NCBI GenBank assembly: GCA_037893225.1
Contig: JAZGUH010000123.1
Location: 906,001 to 970,000 of the forward strand
DNA length: 64,000 nt
Source of the DNA: Hippasteria phrygiana
Taxonomy: Eukaryota > Echinodermata > Asteroidea > Valvatida > Goniasteridae
Direction: 5' to 3'
The notes under the pieces: generated by a model
Database searches by the model: none
Told to the model about the DNA's origin: nothing
What the model saw: the letters and a program-made list of their open reading frames with translations, nothing else
In this document: positions 22,772 to 31,199 of the stretch, in pieces
Numbering within the stretch: position 1 is the first letter of the stretch
Layout of the letters: each line of letters opens with the position of its first letter
Translations under genes and position numbers: made by a program

Positions 22772-23514
22772 CCAAAATCAGTCAGGAAGAGCAAATCTTG
22801 GGAAATAACTATCCATCTGTGTTCAGAATTGTATAAACACTTGGCACACCCTATAAATTTGAGAATTTTTGCTGGGATATTTTCGTGAAATATAAGGGAA
22901 GAAAGTTTGTGTTTTCTGTGTTAGATGTTCTTGGCACAGTGTATGGTCACTCAAAGTGTTCACATAAGTCATAACGTTACATGTTGATTTCTGTCTCATT
23001 TTTATATTTTACAGATTTTGCCGACATAAATCTTGAAATATTAGCAGATTGTGCCACATGTTTAGACAGTTGTTATCAAGGTCAAGGAGGGATGGTTATT
23101 TTCCAAGGTTTTGCTGTTCTTGATCCATTTTGATGGGGGGTATTAAAGTAAAATCTTTCCCTCTAATTTGATCAAAACTGAAGAGGGGCCCTACACTACA
23201 CAATCGCCCAAATTACTACTGCCAAGGCAATGGTCAGGTCAGGCTGCACAGCTGCATGCACACTTCAGCGTTCAGTAGACAACTTGAATAAAGTTGAAAC
23301 ACAACACGACTCAGCTACTTTAATACGCAATTCTCTTTGTTGTTTATCACACCCCAAGTATGACATAAACAAACGTTTACAAATTGTGTATACACCACCC
23401 AAGTGGTCAGCAAATTTGAGCGTTATAAACAAGTACAGTTGTATGGCAAACCTTTTTCCCTTCTGTTCTCGATCCCGTCTCCTCCTCCTCGTTCAGTCCA
23501 CGTGCGCTGACCAT
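14055..23514 (-). CDS. GTF3A: Transcription factor IIIA (TFIIIA), ten-exon gene
   Basis: Product binds the internal control region of 5S rRNA genes, recruits TFIIIC/TFIIIB for RNA polymerase III, and in vertebrates also binds 5S rRNA. Exons, 5' to 3' on the minus strand: 23514-23452, 21873-21773, 21523-21433, 19756-19668, 19269-19196, 18514-18428, 16787-16741, 16246-16163, 15885-15730 and 14351-14055. Every junction is GT-AG and all phases agree, giving 1089 nt (362 codons plus stop); human TFIIIA is 365 aa. Eight C2H2 fingers are visible. The very short linker before finger 5 (KGYTC), the CX2C finger 6 (CEQCGKVYHKKHK) and finger 7 (CPRENCNRSY) match vertebrate fingers 6, 7 and 8 in order. 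After the last finger comes PRKKRGLASQL, the TFIIIA basic motif, then an acidic tail. One N-terminal finger (F1 or F2) is not found. Introns are full of MITEs and a broken ORF. Identity is very secure; exon 1 is less so. Confidence 0.95.
14586..14939. mobile_element. Long-TIR MITE (GGGAAAGATTTTACTTTAATACC family), copy 1
   Basis: 354 bp. The left end GAAAGATTTTACTTTAATAC CCCC is the inverse of the right end GGGGGTATTAAAGTAAAATC TTTC. Flanked by TTTAAA on both sides (14580-14585, 14940-14945), a likely target duplication. In GTF3A intron 9. Confidence 0.82.
15412..15672 (+). mobile_element. tRNA-derived SINE with conserved central domain
   Basis: B box GGTTCGAGTCC at about 15460 follows a degenerate tRNA half. 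The central part reads TTTCCACCCAGGAGTAAACG then GGTACCTGTTGAGGGCAGTG. The same central block occurs on the other strand at 48040-48080. Lies in GTF3A intron 9, antisense to the gene. Confidence 0.7.
15730..15885 (-). CDS. GTF3A: GTF3A exon 9, end of finger 7 and finger 8
   Basis: 156 nt, phase 0; acceptor GTCTTGCAG, donor GTACAG. Encodes ASYLELHVKNYH, linker DGARPYA and the last finger CDHPGCSKTFVHKGSLCKHQ then VVH, equivalent to vertebrate finger 9 (VVH conserved), followed by KPDYVRPPSK. Confidence 0.95.
16163..16246 (-). CDS. GTF3A: GTF3A exon 8, end of finger 6 and start of finger 7
   Basis: 84 nt, phase 0 on both sides; acceptor CTACTGCAG, donor GTAAGA. Supplies the histidines LRVHVKSH for finger 6, the long linker EQFKEVLT (vertebrate EKERTVYL) and CPRENCNRSYLK of finger 7. 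Confidence 0.95.
16281..16475. mobile_element. CCAATTT-GGAGCTGCTAAGC MITE, copy A
   Basis: Left end GGACCAATTTTATAGAGATG CTAA, right end CTAGCAGCTCCATGAAATTG GTCC, with GCTTAGCA motifs inside. In GTF3A intron 7, about 35 bp from exon 8. Confidence 0.75.
16741..16787 (-). CDS. GTF3A: GTF3A exon 7, first half of zinc finger 6
   Basis: Only 47 nt. Acceptor TTATTTAG, donor GTGTGT. Encodes EYKCEQCGKVYHKKHK, the CX2C half of the finger that matches vertebrate finger 7. Confidence 0.93.
16876..17144. mobile_element. TTAA/CCCTAAC element, family 2 (TCCAAAATCC type)
   Basis: Ends TTAACCCTAACC and GGTTTAGGGTTAA. The interior repeats GGATTTTGGCGGATTCAGGA TACCTCC in both directions. In GTF3A intron 6. 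A degenerate relative without ends lies at 17640-17790. Confidence 0.7.
17211..17435. mobile_element. TTAA/CCCTAAC element, family 1, copy 3 (inverted)
   Basis: Ends TTATCCCTAACCCC and GTAGTTAGGGTTAA. The interior GTATACCTATGGCACATTCT is the inverse of copy 1. In GTF3A intron 6. Confidence 0.7.
18428..18514 (-). CDS. GTF3A: GTF3A exon 6, zinc finger 5
   Basis: Acceptor GAATAG, donor GTGTGC; 87 nt. Encodes CDKEGCGLHFDKWSGLRKH then LSYDH, equivalent to vertebrate finger 6, with an H-X4-H spacing. Confidence 0.93.
18741..18974. mobile_element. CCAATTT-GGAGCTGCTAAGC MITE, copy B
   Basis: Left end GGCTAATTTTACGGAGCTTC TAAGCA, right end TGCTTAGCAGCTCCGTGAGG CC; many TGCTTAG units inside. In GTF3A intron 5. 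Confidence 0.75.
19196..19269 (-). CDS. GTF3A: GTF3A exon 5, zinc finger 4
   Basis: Acceptor TTTAG, donor GTGAGT; 74 nt. Encodes CQHEGCEARFKVPSKLKSH then AKIHK, equivalent to vertebrate finger 5 (CPHEGCDKRFSLPSRLKRH). The split Gly codon starts the short linker into finger 5. Confidence 0.95.
19668..19756 (-). CDS. GTF3A: GTF3A exon 4, zinc finger 3
   Basis: Acceptor TTCTTCAG, donor GTAAGT; 89 nt. Encodes CNYEGCDKTFKKHQHLTVH then SYVH, closely like vertebrate finger 4 (GKAFKKHNQLKVH), with linker TNIKPF. Confidence 0.95.
19984..20201. mobile_element. hAT-type MITE, copy 1 (218 bp)
   Basis: TIRs CAGAGATGTAGTTGAGTCC and its counterpart GGACTCGACTCCAACTCTG. Flanked by a perfect 8-bp direct repeat AAAATTAC (19976-19983 and 20202-20209), the target-site length of hAT elements. 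In GTF3A intron 3, next to the broken ORF. Internal sequence is like copy 2 at 48.6 kb. Confidence 0.85.
20224..21112 (-). pseudogene. Broken ORF of an uncharacterised invertebrate repeat-gene family, inside a GTF3A intron
   Basis: Lies in GTF3A intron 3, same strand. Part 1 (21112-20750): SFSTFGWRIGNVCDVI, then RVPNVVARFVRDHFFARNMK and ESKKFIWPRICV, ending VVKALEEHNW before a stop. One base of frame change restores RLAVNHGAVKTIQENV...HPIDGVARKCRDII, which meets a second in-frame stop. Part 2 (20616-20224): SDVHGNDCKAVNLIHAGLTK, then SGFKQFWGLEKIKPGVIV, HDIFHLAG and LQVLGLIAKLLTGPWM. I recognise the pattern (NRGAV-like, DGVA, KLLTGPWM) as a large uncharacterised family in marine invertebrates, probably transposon-borne, but I cannot name a function. 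One frameshift and one stop make it a pseudogene. Confidence 0.65.
21208..21358. mobile_element. CCCTAAC-ended element, family 4, copy 1
   Basis: Ends ATAACCCTAACCC and GGGTTAGGGATAA. The interior GTCAATGTGACAAAGTATGC AATCTGATGC and TCTGGCAGGG matches 46.3 kb. In GTF3A intron 3. Confidence 0.65.
21433..21523 (-). CDS. GTF3A: GTF3A exon 3, zinc finger 2
   Basis: Acceptor TATTCAG, donor GTAAGG; 1 + 90 nt. Encodes CLEDNCGKAFSNNDILKKH then IRRIH. The four-residue spacing between the two histidines matches vertebrate finger 3. Linker RERIFK. Confidence 0.94.
21534..21552 (+). repeat. Dinucleotide repeats
   Basis: (AC)n here, beside GTF3A exon 3. Other runs: (TA)n at 32529-32543, (GT)n at 41346-41363 and (GT)n at 53025-53037. 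Confidence 0.8.
21773..21873 (-). CDS. GTF3A: GTF3A exon 2, zinc finger 1
   Basis: Acceptor TTCACAG, donor GTAAGT. Codes the finger CTFDGCSNAYTRKIHLQRH plus LASH and linker SGKKDF; the last codon is split after two bases. The AY...LQ.HL pattern resembles vertebrate finger 1, but the next exon looks like finger 3. Confidence 0.93.
22714..23163. mobile_element. Same long-TIR MITE, copy 2, with a 29-C tract
   Basis: Ends as in copy 1, but the left arm is extended by a poly-C run (22742-22770). It is itself enclosed by a second inverted repeat: GGCGATTGTGTAGTGTGGGG at 22689 and CCCTACACTACACAATCGCC at 23189. That means nesting or a longer TIR. In GTF3A intron 1. Confidence 0.8.
23452..23514 (-). 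CDS. GTF3A: GTF3A exon 1 (N-terminus)
   Basis: Encodes 21 residues starting MVSARGLNEEEETG and ending EGKK, followed by donor AAG|GTTTGC. Phase 0 joins cleanly to exon 2 (RDFACTF). I chose the ATG at 23512-23514. Two in-frame upstream ATGs (the first at 23616) would add a Trp/Lys-rich stretch of up to 34 residues. The donor is not a strong consensus, so this exon is the least certain of the ten. Confidence 0.6.
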
Positions 23515-24835
23515 TTTCGATACCTCCCATTTTCTTTTGAAGATTGACGTCTGCATTTGGACCCATTTTGAGATAAATGCCCATCTGAGATTGGCCCAGG
23601 GCGCAGCACTAATCATGCTAAACGTGACCTTTCTATCCTTTGCTTAGACTCCAGACTAATCACTTTCATCTCATGACATGTTGATTTTCAAACAAAAACT
23701 CCCGGAGAAAAATTACTTTTCTCACCGTGGGTGAAGTTCAGTTGGCGATTGGGCAAAGCACATTTCAAGGCGGGTCAAGTTCAGTGTAGTCTGGTCGACT
23801 TCAATTGGGCGCCATTACAAGTTGTTGCAGCTAGCTATGGGCAGCGGTAAAAAAAAAAAGCAGCACCGGTTATGACGAATGCCGCCCTCTAGTGCTCAGT
23901 GTATAAATTAGATATAAAGATCTTTCAAAGCTGAAATGAACGTGCTCCGACTTGAGATTTAAATTCAATGGATTTCCTACAAATTAACAATGGAGGAAAA
24001 CTAAAATGCTTACATGTACTTTACTTCAGTAAGAGTGCACTGTCCCACTCTTATTGCCAACAAAATAAAACTTGGGGGCATTATAAAATTAACTGTTTTA
24101 CTTATATCTTCAATGGATTTTTGTTTGTGGAATGTCTCACTCGAAAGTTTGTAACTTATATAGCGTCAAACAAGCAATTCAATATGAAAATTCATTTTTC
24201 GGGGTGCCATGCCCAAAAAGCGCTTACAAAAATCTCCCATGCAGAACCCCACGTAAATTGCATGGTGAATTGGACACCATGGGAATCCCATGGGAGGTTT
24301 TGATAAAGATGTCATCTTGTGGGTGTCTGAAGTTGAAACATTGACCTTAATTGCTTGAAGCAGCTCCGAAGACCTACATGTACTACTACCATATTTCACA
24401 GCGATTAAGTTCGGCTTTATATTATAAACTGGGCAATTAAAACGGCCACACAAGAACCTCCAATTCACTTATGTAAAAAAAAAAGGACAATTCTTTCAGA
24501 GTTTTGCATTTGCACTCACGATCCGGAAGCAATTTCCCTTATCCTATCAATATCTGAAAATCTTAACCAAAATGGACTCTAAAAAGAATAGAGACAAACA
24601 AAGTATAGAATTTGCACTGACTCAAAGATATTCCGTGATTTTTCTGAAGATGTCCTTGATCACAAGATGAAAGCTTCGTCAAACAATATACAATAATGAA
24701 ATCACACTGCTTTTCACATCGGCTAGTATATACATCCTTTGTAAAAAAAAACAGCAATACAAAAATTCCCTACAAAACAGCGAAGTTTTGTACATATAAA
24801 ACAATTTGTACATCACAAACAAAACAGTAACAAAT
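23515..24835. other. GTF3A upstream region, no second gene seen
   Basis: Presumed GTF3A 5' flank. A CCCATG...CATGGG-type inverted stretch lies near 24236-24297. No convincing exon on either strand. Confidence 0.45.
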
Positions 24836-25680
24836 ATGAAACTAGAGGCAAGTGTTTGTGGACAAACACAGGGCTGTTTCGATTTTTTTTATTGTTAGTT
24901 TGGATGTCAAATGTGTATGCAATATTTAAAGTTGTTTGTTAGTTAGCAATGACGGAGGGATGAAGATGTTGTTATTGGATGTGTGAAGGATTGGTTTAAA
25001 AAAAGGAATCGTGTACAAATGCTATGGGAAATAGCCTAGCGAATGCCCCTTTAAGATGACATCACATAACATGTAATGACTTCATCATAACGTCATGTCA
25101 ATTTTCATCTATGACACCGGGTGGCATACCTAAATGGTGTGTTTCAACTGAATCGGACTTGTACATTTGTAGATATATGGCTTCGAAAAATGCCCCTTTA
25201 AGATGACGTCACGTGACATGTGATGACGTCATCATGACGTAAAAGTTAGGCACACATTCTGAGCAGTTGGGGTAAGTGTCTGCCAAGTTTAAAAGTAGCC
25301 AAACTGGCCGGTAAGAAAGAAAACGTTTACAAATGCTATGGGCAATAATCTAGCGAGTGCCCCTTTAAGATGACACCACGTGACATGTTATGACTTGATC
25401 ATAACGTCATGTCAATGTTCATCTATAACACCCGGTGGCATACCTAGATATTACGTTCCAACTTAATCGGACTTGTACTTTTGTAGATATATGGCTTCGA
25501 AAAATGCTCCTTTAAGATGACGTCACATGACATGTGATGACGTCATCATGACGTAAAGGTCCGGCACACATTGTGAGCAGTTGGAGTAAGTGTCTGCTAA
25601 GTTTAAAAGTAGCCAAAGTGGCCGGTAAGAAAGAAAAAGTTTACAAATGCTATGGGCAATATTCTAGCGACTTGAAAAAA

Positions 25681-26880
25681 TATTTTTTGTTATGACGTCA
25701 TCATGACGTCACACAATTTTCGCTTTTTAGGGCATATCTTTGAGACATACCAAAGCTATAACAAAAAGAATTTTGAAAATATCTTGTTTTGTTCGCTAGA
25801 TATAGTGAAAAGAATGTTACGATTATAAAACTTCAAGAATTCAGCGACTTGAAAAAAGACTACAAATCAACCCCTTTTATAAACAGCAAGCTCATAATAG
25901 CCATGGTTATCAGCCCGTCCCAGAATTCCTTTGTGTTATATTGAATTTGGTCTAAATTTTGAAATGGCTGTCATTTCTTACTTGAGTGAGCCACGATCAT
26001 GAAATTTTGGAATTGGGTACAGAAAAATACAATGTATACATTTTTGTAATCGGATTGACCCTTACATGCGTAAAAAAAAAAAATATTTTTGATGACGTCA
26101 TCATGACGTCACACAATTTTCGCCTTTTAGGGCATATCTTTGAGACATACCAAAGCTATAACAAAAAGAATTTTGAAAATATCTTGTTTTGTTCGCTAGA
26201 TATATTGAAAAGAATGTTACGATTTTAATACTTCAAAAATTCAGCGACTTGAAAAAAGACTAGAAATCAACCCCTTTTATAAACAGCAAGCTCATAATAG
26301 CCATGGTTATCAACCCGTCCCAGAATTCCTTTGTGTTATATTGAATTTGGTCTAAATTTTGAAATGGCTGTCATTTCTTACTTGAGTGAGCCACGATCAT
26401 GAAATTTTGGAATTGGGTACAGAAAAATACAATGTATACATTTTTGTAATCGGATTGACCCTTACATGCGTTAAAAAAAAAAATATTTTTGATGACGTCA
26501 TCATGACGTCACACAATTTTCGCCTTTTAGGGCATATCTTTGAGACATACCAAAGCTATAACAAAAAGAATTTTGAAAATATCTTGTTTTGTTCGCTAGA
26601 TATATTGAAAAGAATGTTACGATTTTAATACTTCAAAAATTCAGCGACTTGAAAAAAGACTAGAAATCAACCCCTTTTATAAACAGCAAGCTCATAATAG
26701 CCATGGTTATCAACCCGTCCCAGAATTCCTTTGTGTTATATTGAATTTGGTCTAAATTTTGAAATGGCTGTTATTTCTTACTTGAGTGAGCCACGATCAT
26801 GAAATTTTGGAATTGGGTACAGCAAAATTCAATATATACATTTTTGTAATCAGATTGACCCTTACATGCGTTAAAAAAAA
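25681..26880 (+). repeat. Three 400-bp tandem copies inside the CRE array
   Basis: Repeats of exactly 400 bp: the string GATGACGTCATCATGACGTC recurs at 26091 and 26491 (first copy at 25691, next diverged copy at 26892). The same 80-residue frame appears in two copies only because the DNA is duplicated. Confidence 0.9.
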
Positions 26881-29800
26881 AAAGCATTTTTGATGACGTC
26901 ATCATGACGTCACACAATTTTCGCTTTTTAAGGCATATCTTTGAGACATATCAAAGCTATAAGAAAAAGAATTTTGAAAATATCTTGTTTTGTTCGCTAG
27001 ATATAATTTAATGAATGTTACGATTTTCAAAATTCAAAAATTCATAAAAAATCACGTGATGACGTCACCATGACGTAAAAGATCGGCATGCATCCTGAGC
27101 AGTTGGTCTAAGTGTCTGTTAAGTTTAAAGGCAATCGGCTGCATAAAAGTAGCCAAAGTGCCTGGCAGAACGAAAACGTGTACAAAGTCTATGGGCCAAA
27201 AGTCTGAAAAAGAAGAAAAAAAAAAACTAGATGTATGGTGCAGTGTTTGTGGACAAACACAGGGCTGTTTTGTTTTTTTGTGTAAAATTGTGATTAAAAT
27301 GAACTTTCAAAAATTTCAAAAATCATAAAAAAAATTGACGATGACGTCATCATGACATCATTTCAGATTTTGCATGCTAGTGACAGTATCTACCTACCCA
27401 CTGCTTTTCATGACGATCGGACCTATCCTTATGTGTTTTTAAAAAGCACATTTTGGATGACGTCATCATGACGTCACACATTTGTTTCCCTTTTAGGGCA
27501 TATCTTTGAGACCTACCCAAGCTATAACAAAAATAATTTTGAAACTATCTTGTTTTGTTTGCGAGATATATTTAAAAGAATGTTACGATTTCAAAATTTC
27601 AAAAATTCATAACAAATCACGTGATGACGTCATCATGACGTCACTTTGGATTTTGCATCCTAGTGCCAGTATCTACCTACCCACCAATTTTCATGACGAT
27701 CGGACCTATCCTTATATGTGTTTTAAAAAAGCACATTTTTGATGTCATCATGACGTCACACATTTTTTTCCTTTTTAGGGCATATCTTTGAGACCTACCA
27801 AAGCTATAACAAAAAGAATTTTGAAAATATCTTGTTTTGTTTGCCAGATATATTTAAAAGAATGTTACGATTTTCAAAATTTCAAAAAATCATAAAAAAT
27901 CACGTGATGACGTCATCATAACGTCACTTTGGAATTTGCATCCTAGTGCCAGTATCTACGTACCCACCAATTTTCATGACGATCGGACCTATCCTTATAT
28001 GTGTTTTAAAAAAGCACATTTTTGATGATGTCATCATGACGTCACACATTTTCTCCCTTTTAGGGCATATCTTTGAGACATACCAAAGCTATAACAAAAA
28101 GAATTTTGAAAATACCTTGTTTTGTTCGCTAGATATATTGAAAAGAATTTTACGATTTTCAAATTTCAAAAATTCATAAAAAATCACGTGATGACGTCAT
28201 CATGACGTAAATGTTCGGCATACATTCTGAGCAGTTAGTCTAAGTGTCTGCCAAGTTTAAAGCCAATCGGCAGCATAAAAGTAGCCAAAGTGCCGGTAAG
28301 AAAGAAAACGTGTACAAATGTATAGGCATTTGGCTGAAAAAGAAAAAAAAAAAAAAACTAGAGCCAATAGTGTTTGTGGACAAACACAGGGCTGTTTCGG
28401 TTTTTGTGTGTAAAATTTGGTGATTAAAATGAAATTTCAAAAATTTTAATAAAATTTCAAAAATTAAAAAAATTATAGAACATTAGCCGATGAGGTCATC
28501 ATGACGTCACTTCGGCTTCTGCATGCTGGTGGCACTATCTACATACCCACCAATTTTTATGACGATCGGACCTACCCTTATATGTGTTTCAAAAAAGCAT
28601 ATTTTTGATGACGTCATGATGACGTCACACATTTTCCCATTTATGTGAAAGAATATAGGAGCTAACAAAGCTATTACAAAAAGAATTTTGAATTTAGCAT
28701 GTTCTGTTAAAGAGATATGGGTTTAAGAAACTTTAAGGTTAAAAAGCTGTACAATTACTATAAAATCGTATGATGAGGTCATCATGACGTCACCTCAATT
28801 TTCATCTATAACACGTACTTGTCTACCACCATAGCAGGTTTGAATGCAATCGGACCTACGGTTCTCTAGATATGTGCCCTTGAAAAATGCACCTTTAAGA
28901 TGACGTCACATGACAAGTGATGACGTCATCATGACGTCACTCTTCGGCATACATTTTCAGCTTAGGGTCTCTGTTTAAGTTAAACCTGATTAAGATCTGA
29001 AGTTGTTTAGTGACCAAAGTGGCTCTTACAAAATTCGTGTACAAAGTCTATGGGATTTGGGATAGAACTAAAAATTCATAGAAAATCAGCCGATGACGTC
29101 ATCATGACGTCACTTTGGAATTTACATGCTAGTGGCACTATCTACCTACCCACCAATTTTCATGACGATCGGACCTATCCTTATATGTGTTTTAAAAAAG
29201 CACATTTTTGATGACGTCATCATGACGTCACACATTTTTTCCCTTTTAGGGGATATCTTTGAGACATACCAAAGCTATACCAAAAAGAATTTTGAAAATA
29301 CCTTGTTTTGTTCGCCAGATATATTGAAAAGAATGTTACGATTTTCAAAATTCAAAAATTCATAACAAATCACGTGATGACGTCATCATGACGTAAAAGT
29401 TCGGCATGCATTCTGACCAGTTGGTCTAAGTGTCTGTTAAGTTTAAAGGCAATCGGTTGCTTAAAAGTAGCCAAAGTGCCGGTCAGAAAGAAAACGTGTA
29501 CAAATGCTATGGGCAATAGTCTGAAAAGGAAAAAAAAGAAAAAAAAACTAGAGATCAACTCTTTATAGACAGCATGCCACATGAAAGCCATGGTTTCTGT
29601 CCTTCCCAGAATTCCTTTGTGTTATATTGAATTTGGTCACAATTTTCAGATGCCTGTTATTTCTTAATACTTGAGTGAGCCACGATCACGAAATTGTTGA
29701 ATTAGGTGGAGAAAAATTCAATGTATACATTTTTTTAATCAGACCGACCCTTACATGCGTTAACAAAAAAAATTGATGACGTCATTATGACGTCACACAA

Positions 29801-30667
29801 TTTTCGCCTTTTAGGGCATATCTTTGAGACATACCAAAAGCTGTATCAAAAAGAATTTTGAAAATATCTTGTTTTGTTTGCGAGATATATTTAAAAGAAT
29901 GTTACGATTTTCAAAATTTCAAAAATTCATAACAAATCACGTGATGACGTCATCATGACGTCACTTCGGCTTCTGCATGCTGGTGGCAGTATCTACCTAC
30001 CCACCAATTTTCATGACGATCGGACCTATCCTTATATGTGTTTTAAAAAAGGACATTTTTGATGATGTCATCATGACGTCACACATTTTTTTCCTTTTTA
30101 GGGCATATCTTTGAGACCTACCAAAGCTATAACAAAAAGAATTTTGAAAATATCTTGTTTTGTTTGCCAGATATATTTAAAAGAATGTTACGATTTTCAA
30201 AATTTCAAAAATTCATAACAAATCACGTGATGACGTCATCATGACGTCATTTTGGATTTTGCATCCTAGTGCCAGTATCTACCTACCCACCAATTTTCAT
30301 GACGATCGGACCTATCCTTATATGTGTTTTAAAAAAGCACATTTTTGATGACGTCATCATGACATCACACATTTTTTTTTCTTTTAGTGCATATCTTTGA
30401 GACATACCAAAGCTATAACAAAAGGAATTTTGAAAATATCTTGTTTTGTTCGCTAGATATATTAAATAGAATATTACGATTTTCAAATTTCAAAAATTCA
30501 TAAAAAATCACGTGATGACGTCATCATGACGTAAATGTTCGGCATACATTCTGAGCAGTTGGTCTAAGTGTCTGCCAAGTTTAGAGGCAATCGGGTGTAC
30601 CAAAGTAGCCAAAGTGCCGGTAAGAAAGAAAACGTGCACAAATGCTATGGGCAAAAAGTCTGAAAAG

Positions 30668-30668
30668 G

Positions 30669-30706
<38 letters not shown>
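30668..30706 (+). repeat. Poly-A tract ending an array unit
   Basis: 39 consecutive A after GTCTGAAAAGG. It is followed by two short units, each with ACAAGGGCTGTTT and a hairpin (TTTTGGAAAAGTTTCCAAAA, then TTTCGTAAAACTACGAAA). Confidence 0.8.
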
Positions 30707-30708
<2 letters not shown>

Positions 30709-30923
30709 AAAAATCTTAACGAAAACAAGGGCTGTTTTGGAAAAGTTTCCAAAACAGCCAAAAAAAGAAAAAAAAAAAAATCTTAACGAAAACAAGGGCT
30801 GTTTCGTAAAACTACGAAACAGCCAATTAGCAATCTTAAAAATATAAACAACTTTAAAAATGTACAAAGCATATAAACATGGCAATTTGTGAATTAAGAG
30901 CAGGAACTACATATTATATAAAT

Positions 30924-31192
30924 TGTGGTGGGGTGGGGGTAGGGTTAGGGTAGGGGTAGGGGTTGGGGTGGGGTTGGGGTGAGGTTAGGGGTGGGGTGGG
31001 GTTAGGGGTGGGGTGGGGTGTGGGTAGGTGTGAGATGGGGTTGGGGTTGAGTTGGGGTATTAGTGGGATAGGGGTGGGGTAAGGTGGGATTAAATGGGAG
31101 TTGGGTGGGATAGGGTGGGTTGGGATGGGATGTGGGTTGGGATGGGATGTGGGTGGGATGGGATGTGGGTGGGATGGGTGGGGTGGGGTGGG
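30924..31192 (+). repeat. GGGGT-rich satellite
   Basis: About 270 bp of imperfect GGGGTGGGGTTGGGGTGGG units, strongly G-rich on the plus strand and able in principle to form G-quadruplexes. It starts directly after the CRE array. Apparent Pro-rich frames on the minus strand are simple translation of this repeat. Confidence 0.9.
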
Positions 31193-31199
31193 GCGACAA

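Larger units (their letters stand above)
24836..30830 (+). repeat. Complex tandem array with paired CRE palindromes
   Basis: About 6 kb between GTF3A and RFXAP made of related direct units. The signature is TGACGTCATCATGACGTCA, two perfect CRE palindromes separated by TCA. I count about 30 full or degenerate copies (e.g. 25693, 26093, 26493, 26894, 27459, 27624, 29211, 29942, 30229). In the 27.4-30.6 kb part they alternate at about 118 and 165 bp, a 283-bp period. Between 25.69 and 26.89 kb the period is 400 bp and two copies are nearly identical. Unit ends often read GGTAAGAAAGAAAACGTGTA CAAATGCTATGGGC, a poly-A run and ACTAGAG, then GTGTTTGTGGACAAACACAG GGCTGTTT. No protein domain is found in its frames. 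Confidence 0.9.

Noticed and set aside
25986..26628. Two identical 80-codon frames (MSHDHEILELGTEKYNVY...)
   Set aside because: They are the same frame in a 400-bp DNA tandem duplication, with no domain and no splice or start context; the similarity is at DNA level.
24836..30830. CRISPR array
   Set aside because: Repeats are long, irregular and related throughout, with no short unique spacers; the genome is eukaryotic.
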